From an uncultured Leifsonia sp. (GTDB taxonomy: Bacteria; Actinomycetota; Actinomycetes; Actinomycetales; Microbacteriaceae): a stretch of DNA of 64,000 bases. The notes under the pieces were generated by a model. The model was given only the letters and a program-made list of their open reading frames with translations, made no database searches and was not told the origin of the DNA. The translations under genes and the position numbers were made by a program. Shown here piece by piece: positions 35,516-43,625 of the stretch; the first letter of the stretch is position 1; each line of letters starts with the position of its first letter. The stretch covers positions 62,001 through 126,000 of the forward strand of contig NZ_CAMFLC010000001.1 of assembly GCF_945957465.1 (NCBI RefSeq), read 5' to 3'.

Positions 35516-35553
35516 GAGTCCGCGCGCCGCACCACCGTGCGGCGCGCGGACTC
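35516..35553 (+). terminator. Strong rho-independent terminator
   Basis: A perfect 17-bp stem (35516-35532 with 35537-35553) closes on a CACC loop and is followed by TTT. It sits 22 nt after the aminotransferase stop, separating it from the FAD oxidase gene, which must then rely on read-through or its own promoter. Confidence 0.88.
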
Positions 35554-35591
35554 TTTCGTCTGGCCGTCACCGACGGCTCGAAAGGATTCGC

Positions 35592-36980
35592 GTGGACTAC
35601 CGCAGTGTCGGCTTCTGGTTCGACTCGATCGCGGAGGCCGAGGACGGCTTCCGGCCCCGGCCGCCCTTGGGCGACGACGCGACGGTCGACGTCGCGATCG
35701 TCGGCGCCGGCCTCACCGGGCTGTGGACCGCGTACTACCTCCAGGAGGCGGATCCGAACCTGCGCATCCTCCTGCTGGAGCGGGAGATCGCGGGCTTCGG
35801 CGCCTCCGGCCGCAACGGCGGATGGTGCTCAGCGCTCTTCCCGTGGTCGGCCTCCGCCCTGGCCGCCCGCTACGGGCGAAGCGCAGCGGTGGCCCAGCGG
35901 CGAGCGATGGTCGACACCGTGACCGAGGTCGGGCGGGTGACCGAGGCGGAGGGCGTCGACTGCGACTTCGTGCGCGGAGGAACCGTGACCTTCGCCCGTG
36001 ACCGCGTGCAACTCGCGGCCGCGCGCGCCGAGTTCGCCGAGTCCGAGGAGTTCGGCGTCGACCGGGTCTCTCTCGCCGGCACCGAGACCGTCCGCGCCCG
36101 CTACGGCGTTCCCGACGCTGTCGCCGCGACCATCACGCCGGCGTGCGCGCGCGTCCATCCCGGCAAGCTCGTGCGCGGCATGGCCCGCGTCGTCGAGCGC
36201 CGCGGCGCGGTCATCGCCGAGCAGACGGAGGTCGTGGGCTGGCGCGACGGCGTGGTCCGCGTGCGGGCGGCCGGCGTCGAGCGCACCGTCACAGCCGGGA
36301 CCGTCGTCAACGCGACCGAGGGCTACGGCTCGCGGATTCCCCAGGTGGGCCGCCGCATCCTCCCGCTCTACTCGCTCATGATCGCGACCGAGCCGCTGCC
36401 GGATGCCGTCTGGGAGCGAATCGGAATCGACCACGGTCAGACCTTCGCCGACTTCCGCCACCTGATCGTGTACGGGCAGCGCACGGCCGACAACCGGATC
36501 GCCTTCGGCGGACGGGGCGCCCGTTACCATCTCGGCAGCGCCATCCACACGTCGTACGACCGCTCGCCGCGCGTGCGCGACCATCTCGTCCGCACCCTGG
36601 GCAAGCTGTTCCCGGCGATCGCCGGGGTGCGCATCACCCATCACTGGGGCGGCCCGCTCGGCGTGCCGCGCGACTGGCACGCCGCGGTCGGACTCGACCG
36701 CGACGCGCGCGAGGCGTGGGCCGGCGGTTACGTCGGGGACGGACTCAGCACCACGAACCTCGCCGGACGGACGCTCGCCGACCTGCTCGCGGGTCGCCGC
36801 ACCGGCCTCACGGAACTCCCGTGGGTCGGCCACCGCTCACCCCGCTGGGAGCCCGAGCCGCTGCGCTTCCTCGGCGCGAACGCGGGCTTGGTCGCGATGG
36901 AGGGCGCCGACCTGGAGGAGCGGGCCACCGGGCGTCCCTCCCTCGTCGCCCGCGCCATGGCTCCGCTCACCGGCCACTGA
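35592..36980 (+). CDS. FAD-dependent amine oxidoreductase (DAO/PuuB-like)
   Basis: A 462-residue flavoprotein of the DAO superfamily. The dinucleotide loop is AIVGAGLTGLWTAYYLQE (about residues 36-53), followed by GFGASGRNGGW, which is typical of gamma-glutamylputrescine oxidase and related amine oxidases, and the FAD-closing GYVGDGLSTTNLAGR near the C-terminus. The GTG at 35592 has an AAAGGA site; earlier in-frame codons overlap the terminator. Context with polyamine genes suggests oxidation of a polyamine or glutamylated amine; sarcosine-type substrates cannot be excluded. Confidence 0.85.
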   Translation: MDYRSVGFWFDSIAEAEDGFRPRPPLGDDATVDVAIVGAGLTGLWTAYYLQEADPNLRILLLEREIAGFGASGRNGGWCSALFPWSASALAARYGRSAAVAQRRAMVDTVTEVGRVTEAEGVDCDFVRGGTVTFARDRVQLAAARAEFAESEEFGVDRVSLAGTETVRARYGVPDAVAATITPACARVHPGKLVRGMARVVERRGAVIAEQTEVVGWRDGVVRVRAAGVERTVTAGTVVNATEGYGSRIPQVGRRILPLYSLMIATEPLPDAVWERIGIDHGQTFADFRHLIVYGQRTADNRIAFGGRGARYHLGSAIHTSYDRSPRVRDHLVRTLGKLFPAIAGVRITHHWGGPLGVPRDWHAAVGLDRDAREAWAGGYVGDGLSTTNLAGRTLADLLAGRRTGLTELPWVGHRSPRWEPEPLRFLGANAGLVAMEGADLEERATGRPSLVARAMAPLTGH

Positions 36981-37008
36981 CCGCCGATCGCTCGCGTCCG
37001 GCGGGTCA
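36978..37008. terminator. Hairpin built from two facing stop codons
   Basis: TGACCGCCG (36978-36986) pairs with CGGCGGGTCA (36999-37008) with one bulge. The stem begins at the FAD oxidase TGA and ends at the AMP nucleosidase TGA on the other strand, so it would serve both convergent genes. Confidence 0.55.
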
Positions 37009-37785
37009 GTCGTCCTCGAAACGGAGGTGGCGGACGCTGCGGCCGTTGCGTCTGACCAGCCGCAGGGACTCGACGCCGATCCGGATGTGCCGTTCGACGA
37101 ACTGGGTCGTCACGCTGCGGTCGCTCTCGGCCGTCTTGACCCCCTCCGGAATCATCGGCTGGTCCGATACCAGCAGCAGGGCACCGCTCGGGATGTGGTT
37201 GGCGAATCCTGCGGCGAAGACTGTGGCGGTCTCCATGTCCACGGCCATGCAGCGCGTCTGCCGCAGGTAGGTCTTGAAGGTGTCGTCGTGCTCCCAGACG
37301 CGCCGGTTGGTCGTGTAGACCGTGCCGGTCCAGTAGTCGTGGCCGAAATCGCGGATGGTGGTCGAGACACCCCGCTGGAGCTGGAACGCCGGGAGCGCCG
37401 GAACCTCCGGCGGCAGGTAGTCGTTCGACGTGCCCTCGCCACGGATGGCCGCGATCGGCAGCACCAGGTCGCCCAGCCGGTTCTTCTTCTTGACGCCTCC
37501 GCACTTCCCCAGGAAGAGCGCCGCCTGGGGGCTCACCGCGCTCAGCAGGTCCATGATCGTGGCCGCGTTCGGACTTCCCATGCCGAAGTTGATCATCGTG
37601 ATGCCGTCGGCCGTGGCGTTCGGCATCGAGCGGTCGGTCCCGCGCACCTCCGCTCCGTACCATTCGGCGAACCGGTAGACATAGTCGCCGAAGTTGGTGA
37701 GCAGGATGTGCTCGCCGAACTCCTCCAGGGGTGTGCCCGTGTAGCGCGGCAGCCAGTCCCGGACGATCTCGACCTTTTCCTTCAT
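37006..37785 (-). CDS. amn: AMP nucleosidase, catalytic-domain form
   Basis: A 259-residue purine nucleosidase that splits AMP to adenine and ribose 5-phosphate. Visible motifs are ITMINFGMGSPNAATIMD for phosphate binding, LFLGKCGGV, and the catalytic VDMETATVFAAGF stretch followed by LLVSDQPM. The protein begins directly at the region matching the catalytic half; the approximately 180-residue N-terminal regulatory domain of the E. coli enzyme is absent. A GGGAGA site precedes the ATG and a TACGCT box lies about 35 nt upstream. Loss of phosphate/ATP control is inferred. Confidence 0.88.
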   Translation of the reverse strand: MKEKVEIVRDWLPRYTGTPLEEFGEHILLTNFGDYVYRFAEWYGAEVRGTDRSMPNATADGITMINFGMGSPNAATIMDLLSAVSPQAALFLGKCGGVKKKNRLGDLVLPIAAIRGEGTSNDYLPPEVPALPAFQLQRGVSTTIRDFGHDYWTGTVYTTNRRVWEHDDTFKTYLRQTRCMAVDMETATVFAAGFANHIPSGALLLVSDQPMIPEGVKTAESDRSVTTQFVERHIRIGVESLRLVRRNGRSVRHLRFEDD

Positions 37786-37830
37786 CGCTCTCCCTGGGTC
37801 CCGGTTGATGCCCAGCGTAGAGGACGACGG

Positions 37831-38553
37831 TCAGGCGACGGTCGTCCCGAGCAGCGCGCCGATCGCGAACGTCGCCGCGAGGGCGAGCGCCCCGCCGATG
37901 ACCACCCGGATCATCGCCCGGCCGCGCGACGCTCCGCCGATCCACGCGGCCACGTAGCCGGTGATGGCGAGGGCGATCAGCACGATCACGAACGTCAGCG
38001 GGATGCGGACGGCCGACGGTGTCAGGATGGTGAGCATCGGCAGGATGCCGCCGATCGTGAATGCGATCGCCGATGCGAACGCAGCGTGCCAGGGGCTCAC
38101 CACGTCGTCCTGGTCGATGCCGAGCTCCGCCGACAGGTGGGCAGCGAGGGCGTCGTGCTCGGTGAGCTCGATCGCCACCTGCCTGGCCGTCTCCGGCTTG
38201 AGGCCCTTCGCCTCGTACAGCCCGGTCAGCTCGGCGAGCTCTTGCTCCGGCATTTCGGCGAGCTCACGCCGTTCCTTCGCGATCAGCGCGTGCTCGCTGT
38301 CCCGCTGGCTGCTCACCGAGACGTACTCGCCGAGCGCCATCGAGATCGCGCCGCCGACGAGGGCGGCGAGCCCCGCCGTCACGATGGCGGCGACCGAGGT
38401 CGTCGCTCCCGCCACACCGACGACCACCGCCGCGACCGATACGATCCCGTCGTTCGCGCCGAGTACTCCGGCGCGCAACCAGTTCAGTCTCTGGGCCAGG
38501 CCCTCCCGATGCGGCTCGCCGGGATGCTGTCCGTTCACGATCTCGGAACTCAT
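37831..38553 (-). CDS. VIT1/CCC1-family metal transporter
   Basis: A 240-residue membrane protein of the VIT family, which exports Fe2+ or Mn2+ by proton antiport. Helix one reads RAGVLGANDGIVSVAAVVVGVAG, the family's start, followed by GAISMALGEYVSVSSQRDSE with the metal-binding region and a charged cytoplasmic domain (residues 85-140) rich in Glu. Three more helices follow. TAGGCT ends 6 nt before the ATG, so the gene appears leaderless. It stands alone between amn and a helicase gene. Confidence 0.92.
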   Translation of the reverse strand: MSSEIVNGQHPGEPHREGLAQRLNWLRAGVLGANDGIVSVAAVVVGVAGATTSVAAIVTAGLAALVGGAISMALGEYVSVSSQRDSEHALIAKERRELAEMPEQELAELTGLYEAKGLKPETARQVAIELTEHDALAAHLSAELGIDQDDVVSPWHAAFASAIAFTIGGILPMLTILTPSAVRIPLTFVIVLIALAITGYVAAWIGGASRGRAMIRVVIGGALALAATFAIGALLGTTVA

Positions 38554-38565
38554 GACGACAGCCTA
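38554..38565 (-). promoter_or_regulatory. Candidate leaderless promoter of the VIT1 gene
   Basis: TAGGCT on the minus strand (38565-38560) ends 6 nt before the ATG at 38553. No ribosome site lies in between. Confidence 0.5.
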
Positions 38566-38640
38566 AGAAGGCGCGCCCGCCGCTGCCAGCAAGGACAGCC
38601 GAACCTCACCCGCGGCATCCGCGCCCGAGCACGACCCCGG

Positions 38641-40542
38641 TCAACCGCGCCCGATCCGTTTGCGCAGCCATTCGATGCGCGCCTGGAGTTGTGACACGCT
38701 GGCCTGCGCCACCGCCGGGCCGCCGCAGACCCGCCGCAGCTCGGCGTGGATCAGTCCGTGCGGCTCGCCGGAGTTCTTCGAGTACAGGCCGACCAGGCTG
38801 TTGAGCAGTTGTCGCTGTTCCTTGAGCGTGCGGTGCAGCGGTGCGGGCGGATGGCCCTCCGCCGCCGCGGGCCGCGAGCTGTGCCTGCGCGACTGCCGCT
38901 GCTGCCGCTGCATGAGGAGGTCGTGCACCTGCTCCGGTTCCAGGATGCCGGGCAGGCCGATGAAGTCGAGTTCCTCGTCGGAGCCGGGCACGGCGAACCC
39001 GCCGAACTCGCGGCCGTCGTAGACGACCCGGTCGAAGTTGGCTTCGGAGCCCAGCGCCTCGAACGCGAACTGCTCTGTGAGCGCCTCGGACGCGCGCTCC
39101 TCGCGGTTCGCCTCGGCCATCATCGCGTCCTCCGGGTTCCAGAGGTCGCCCTCGGCGCCCTCTGCCGTCGACCGGTCGAGGGCGTGATCGCGTTCGAGCT
39201 CGAGCGCGTTGGCGAGCGCCATCAAGGTGGGCACGTTCGGCAGGAACACGGACGCCGTCTCTCCGCGCCGCCTCGCCCGCACGAAGCGCCCGATCGCCTG
39301 TGCGAAGAAGAGTGGAGTCGAGGCGCTGGTCGCATAGACGCCGACGGAGAGACGCGGCACGTCGACGCCTTCGGAGACCATCCGGACCGCGACCATCCAG
39401 CGGGAGTCGCCCGCCGAGAACTCCGCGATCCGGTCGCTCGCCTCCTTCTCGTCGGAGAGCACGACGGTCACCGGCTCGCCGCTGATCTGCTCCAGGATGT
39501 CGGCGTAGGCGCGCGCCGCGTAGTGATCCGTCGCGATCACCAGACCGCCGGCGTCCGGGATGGAGTTGCGCACCTCCGTCAGCCGTCGGTCGGCGGCGCT
39601 CAGCACGGCCGGGATCCACTCGCCGCGCGGGTCGAGGGCGGTGCGCCAGGCCTGCGAGGTGATGTCCTTGGTGTTCCCCTCGCCGAGGCGCGCCTCCATC
39701 TCGTCGCCGGTCTTGGTGCGCCAGCGCATGTGACCGGCGTAGATCATGAAGATCACCGGCCGCACGACGCCGTCGCTCAAGGCCCGGCCGTAGCCGTAGT
39801 TGTAGTCGGTGACCGAGGTGCGGATGCCCTGTCGGTCGGGCAGGTAGGTGACGAACGGGATCGGCGCCGTATCGGAGCGGAACGGGGTGCCCGTGAGCGA
39901 GAGCCGCCTGGTCGCGCGCTCGAACGCGTCGCGGATGCCGTCGCCCCAGCTCAGCGCGTCGCCGCCGTGGTGCACCTCGTCGAGGATGACCAGCGTGCGA
40001 TAGGACTCGGTGATGTCTTTGTGGAGGCTGGGCCGCATCGCGACCTGGGCATAGGTGACCGCGACGCCCTTGTAGTGCCGGGCGTAGCGGCCCTCCGCGT
40101 TGCGGAAATCGGGGTCGAGGTGCAGGCCGACCCGCGCCGCGGCCTCCGCCCACTGCCGTTTGAGGTGCTCGGTCGGAGCGACGACGGTGACGCGCTCGAC
40201 GATGCGGCGCGAGAGGAGCTCGGTGGCGAGGCGCAGTGCGAACGTGGTCTTGCCCGCACCCGGGGTCGCAGCGGCGAGGAAGTCGCGCGGCTCGTTGACG
40301 AAGTAGGCGTCGAGCGCCTCCGCCTGCCAGGCCCGCAGCTTGCCGGCCGTTCCCCAGGCGGCCCGCTCGGGGAACGACGGCGAGAGATGCTCGGCGGCGA
40401 AACTGCCCGCACGTGCGCCCACGCTCGGCTCGGCCGCCGTGTGGTCGACGTGGTCGACGTCGGCGGCGCGACCCTCGCCGCCGGTGGGTACGGCACCGCC
40501 AGGCGAGTGCTCGCCGGGCGGGGGTGCTGCTGTCGTCTCCAC
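38641..40542 (-). CDS. DEAD/DEAH-type helicase
   Basis: A 633-residue superfamily 2 helicase. Motif I is TPGAGKTTFALRLA, motif II is ILDEVHHGGD (DEVH), motif III is SLTGTPFRSD, motif V is VRMVSEGVDVPRLSVGVYAT and motif VI is QAIGRFVRARRRGE, so both RecA lobes are complete. A Gln/Arg-rich tail may bind nucleic acid. The GTG at 40542 is preferred: TAGATT ends 8 nt upstream, while the TTG at 40551 overlaps that box. It resembles the stand-alone DEAD/DEAH helicases common in actinobacteria; a DNA-repair role is inferred. Confidence 0.9.
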   Translation of the reverse strand: METTAAPPPGEHSPGGAVPTGGEGRAADVDHVDHTAAEPSVGARAGSFAAEHLSPSFPERAAWGTAGKLRAWQAEALDAYFVNEPRDFLAAATPGAGKTTFALRLATELLSRRIVERVTVVAPTEHLKRQWAEAAARVGLHLDPDFRNAEGRYARHYKGVAVTYAQVAMRPSLHKDITESYRTLVILDEVHHGGDALSWGDGIRDAFERATRRLSLTGTPFRSDTAPIPFVTYLPDRQGIRTSVTDYNYGYGRALSDGVVRPVIFMIYAGHMRWRTKTGDEMEARLGEGNTKDITSQAWRTALDPRGEWIPAVLSAADRRLTEVRNSIPDAGGLVIATDHYAARAYADILEQISGEPVTVVLSDEKEASDRIAEFSAGDSRWMVAVRMVSEGVDVPRLSVGVYATSASTPLFFAQAIGRFVRARRRGETASVFLPNVPTLMALANALELERDHALDRSTAEGAEGDLWNPEDAMMAEANREERASEALTEQFAFEALGSEANFDRVVYDGREFGGFAVPGSDEELDFIGLPGILEPEQVHDLLMQRQQRQSRRHSSRPAAAEGHPPAPLHRTLKEQRQLLNSLVGLYSKNSGEPHGLIHAELRRVCGGPAVAQASVSQLQARIEWLRKRIGRG

Positions 40543-40556
40543 TTGGATCAAATCTA
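40543..40556 (-). promoter_or_regulatory. Candidate leaderless promoter of the helicase gene
   Basis: TAGATT on the minus strand (40556-40551) ends 8 nt before the GTG at 40542. It argues against the upstream TTG start. Confidence 0.45.
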
Positions 40557-40622
40557 CCCGAGGCGTCTGACAGCGTGCCCGACGACGTGAACCGTGACGT
40601 CGTCACGATGCAGAATGGAGGA

Positions 40623-41411
40623 ATGGTCGAAGCCCAGCACCCGTGGTCCCGCTATGTCGCGCTCGGCGACTCGTTCACCGAGGGGATCGGCGACCCCGAG
40701 CCGTTGAGCCCGGGCGGTCATCGCGGCTGGGCCGACCGCGTCGCGGAGGTCCTGAGCGCGCAGACCGAGGACTTCGCGTATGCCAACCTGGCCGTGCGCG
40801 GCAAGCTCATCAAGCAGATCCTCGACGAGCAGGTCGAGCCGGCGTTGGCCCTGCGCCCGGACCTCATCACGATCTCCGCGGGCGGCAACGACGTCATCCG
40901 CCCCGGGACCGACCCCGACCAGATCGCGGCGCTCTTCGACGAGGCCGTGCGACGTCTCAGCGCGGACGGCGCGACCGTGGTGGTCTTCACGGGTGTGGAC
41001 GTCGGCTTCTCGCCCGTGTTCCGCGGCATCCGCGGCAAGGTCGCGATCTACAACGAGAACGTCCGCGCCGTGGCGGCGCGCTACGACGCCATCGTCGCCG
41101 ACCAGTGGTCGCTCACCGAGATCCAGGACCAGCGGATGTGGGCGCCCGACCGCCTCCACCTGGCCCCGCTCGGGCACCACACGGTCGCCCGGATGGTGCT
41201 GGCCGCTCTGAACGTCGAGAACGACCTCCAGCCGCTCGAACCGGAACCGCTGCCGCCGCGCACGTGGCGTCAGGCCCGTGCGGAGGACCTGTCCTGGGCC
41301 CGCGAGTACCTCGTGCCCTGGGTCGTCCGGCGTATCCGCCACCAGTCCTCCGGCGACCATGTGCTGCCCAAGCGCCCGGAGGCCGGCCCGTTCCTCATCG
41401 AGTCCGACTGA
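40623..41411 (+). CDS. SGNH/GDSL hydrolase
   Basis: A 262-residue cytosolic esterase or lipase-like enzyme. Block I is ALGDSFTEG with the nucleophile Ser, block III is ISAGGNDVI, and the Asp/His pair is in WAPDRLHLAPLGHH. No signal peptide is seen. The start is uncertain: the ATG at 40623 follows a CAGAAT box by 6 nt, while an in-frame ATG lies at 40608. It is divergent from the helicase and meets the acyltransferase gene with only 3 nt between stops. Substrate unknown. Confidence 0.88.
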   Translation: MVEAQHPWSRYVALGDSFTEGIGDPEPLSPGGHRGWADRVAEVLSAQTEDFAYANLAVRGKLIKQILDEQVEPALALRPDLITISAGGNDVIRPGTDPDQIAALFDEAVRRLSADGATVVVFTGVDVGFSPVFRGIRGKVAIYNENVRAVAARYDAIVADQWSLTEIQDQRMWAPDRLHLAPLGHHTVARMVLAALNVENDLQPLEPEPLPPRTWRQARAEDLSWAREYLVPWVVRRIRHQSSGDHVLPKRPEAGPFLIESD

Positions 41412-41414
41412 GGA

Positions 41415-43625
41415 CTACGGAGCAGCTGCTGCACCGGTCAGGTCCACCCCCGCTTGGTCGAGGAGGACTGCGGCTGCGGAGGCGACGTGTCGCGACCAGG
41501 CCTCGGTGATGTGGATCATGTCGAACTTGATCGGGATTCCGGCGGCGAACGCGGGGCACTTGTTGTCGACACAGAACAGCGGCCGTGTATCCACCCACAC
41601 CCCGCCGACCGATTTCGCGACGGCCTCGTCCGCGGAGTTGAGCTGCTTCCACCTCGTCTGCACGTGCGTGACGCAGGCTGACGGCGCGCTCCGCGGCGTG
41701 TAGCACTCGCGGATGTCCTTGTCTTCCGGAGGTGTCGCGAACATCACGACCTTCCCTGTGTCGGGGGCCACCTTCTTCAGATACTCGTCCAGGCCGGCCT
41801 TGTACTGAGCGACCGTCAGCACCTCACCGTCGAGCGTCTTGATCGGCCCGGTGAGATTGGAGACGAAGACGAAGCTCGGCTTCATCGTGCTGATCTCCTC
41901 GATCGCCATCTCCTTTCGGGCCGGGCACGCCTCCTTGTACGCCGCGTTCCCCGCGTCGATGGAGATCGGGATGAAGGGACATCCGTACATACCGAATGCC
42001 GTCATCCTCAGTCGACCGTTCGACGCGTCGACGAGCGTCCGGAGCAGCGGCAGATACCCCACGGACGTGGAGTCTCCGACGACAGCGATGGTCACGGGAG
42101 CATCAGCCGACCCCCACGTGCACGAGTCGACACCGGGGTACGCCGGTACCGAGCACGCGTCGAAGTCCGCGCTGCGGGCCGAGTTCTCGGCCGCGTCGAG
42201 CGCCGGGGTGATCTCCGGCCATTCCTTCATGCCCAGGGCCGCGGTCAACTCGGCCGTGATCGCGGCGGGAGCCTCGCCCCCTGTCGGCGCGGCCGTGGAC
42301 GTCGATCCCCCGGCTCCCTGCGCCGGCTCGGGCTGTTCGACGCGCGCGCCCCTGTCCACCATCAGAGCGAACACGACCGCCACGATCGCCACGGCGGAGA
42401 TCCCGGCCATGGCGATGGACCGGTACAGCTGGGGCGCCGATCGGGTGTTGCGCCGCTTGCGTTTCGACGGTTCGAGCCACGCGGAGTGCCTCACCGGTTC
42501 TTCGATGAATCGGTACGAGAGTGCGGCGAGCACGAGCGAGAGCGCGATGGATTCGAGGGCCGGGATCGGCGTGCCGTGACCGGCGGTTCCGCGCGCCAGT
42601 TCCGTCACCAGGATCAGCGCGGGGAAGTGCCACAGATACAGCGAGTAGGAGATGTCGCCGAGATAGCTGAGGAACGGGTTGTCGAGCGGATTGAGCCACG
42701 CCCGCTTCGGCTGCCAGGGGAAGGCGATGAAGGCAGCTGTGCTGAGCACGGCGACGGCTGCCCACGGCGCGGGAAAGCCGTGGTCGGCGGGTGTGATGAT
42801 GCTTGCCGCGACCATGCCCGACAATGCCAGCAGGGCGATGGCGGGCCGGAACCCTCGTGGGAGCTTCGAGAACCAGGGCATGCAGAGGGCCACAGTCGCT
42901 CCGACCGACAGCTCCCAGAGCCGCGCCGGCGTGATGAAGTACGCCGTTCCGATATCGGCCTGGGTGAGATGAAGGGAGAGCAGGAAGAGCGCGACCGTGA
43001 TCGCGAGTGTGATGAGGGCACCGAAGACCCGTGGCCGCCGCGACCGACCGACGAGGAGCGCGATCAGAAGGATCGCCAGCGGCCAGACGAGGTAGTACTG
43101 CTCCTCGAGGCTGAGCGACCAATAGTGCTGCAGCGGCGAAGTCTGAGCGCCTTGAGCGAAATAGTCGGTGGCCTCTGCCGCATACCGCCAGTTGGCGACG
43201 AAGAACAGCGATGCCACGGCGTCCCCGACGGTCGCAAGAAAGCGGCCGGACGTGAACACGGCCCAGGCGCCGATCACCGTCGCCAGGAGTACGGCGACCG
43301 AGGCCGGGATCAAGCGACGGATGCGTCGCCGATAGAACCCGAGGAAGTCGATGCGCCCCCTGCGTTCGTACTCGCGGTGCAGAACCGACGTCATCAAGAA
43401 CCCGGAGATGACGAAGAAGATGTCCACACCGATGAATCCGCCCGCCGGCCACTCGAACGCGTGATTGAGCACCACCAGACCGACCGCGAGCGCACGGAGC
43501 CCCTGGAGGTCGAGGCGCTTCACGGATCGTCCTGTAGCTGCTGCGGACCGAGCCGCCTCTCGAGGAACCTCACGGCGGCGGGCCGCGGGGCGTGGGGCTT
43601 TCGCGGATTCGGGGACGGTCTCCAT
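41415..43625 (-). CDS. Acyltransferase-3 / SGNH fusion protein, copy 2
   Basis: A 736-residue membrane enzyme of the OafA type that moves an acetyl group to an extracellular glycan. Residues about 40-410 hold ten or more helices, opening LDLQGLRALAVGLVVLNHAFEW and FIGVDIFFVISGFLMTS. One extra helix precedes a Pro/Ala linker and a C-terminal SGNH domain with VVGDSTSVGYLP and the FDMIHITEAWSRH Asp/His motif. It is coupled by TGATG to a close paralogue upstream. Peptidoglycan, teichoic or other polymer is the likely acceptor; which one cannot be told. Confidence 0.92.
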   Translation of the reverse strand: METVPESAKAPRPAARRREVPREAARSAAATGRSVKRLDLQGLRALAVGLVVLNHAFEWPAGGFIGVDIFFVISGFLMTSVLHREYERRGRIDFLGFYRRRIRRLIPASVAVLLATVIGAWAVFTSGRFLATVGDAVASLFFVANWRYAAEATDYFAQGAQTSPLQHYWSLSLEEQYYLVWPLAILLIALLVGRSRRPRVFGALITLAITVALFLLSLHLTQADIGTAYFITPARLWELSVGATVALCMPWFSKLPRGFRPAIALLALSGMVAASIITPADHGFPAPWAAVAVLSTAAFIAFPWQPKRAWLNPLDNPFLSYLGDISYSLYLWHFPALILVTELARGTAGHGTPIPALESIALSLVLAALSYRFIEEPVRHSAWLEPSKRKRRNTRSAPQLYRSIAMAGISAVAIVAVVFALMVDRGARVEQPEPAQGAGGSTSTAAPTGGEAPAAITAELTAALGMKEWPEITPALDAAENSARSADFDACSVPAYPGVDSCTWGSADAPVTIAVVGDSTSVGYLPLLRTLVDASNGRLRMTAFGMYGCPFIPISIDAGNAAYKEACPARKEMAIEEISTMKPSFVFVSNLTGPIKTLDGEVLTVAQYKAGLDEYLKKVAPDTGKVVMFATPPEDKDIRECYTPRSAPSACVTHVQTRWKQLNSADEAVAKSVGGVWVDTRPLFCVDNKCPAFAAGIPIKFDMIHITEAWSRHVASAAAVLLDQAGVDLTGAAAAP

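Noticed and set aside
38746-40590. 614-codon plus-strand frame opposite the helicase
   Set aside because: Low-complexity Arg/Val/Glu composition and no motif, while the minus strand carries all helicase motifs.
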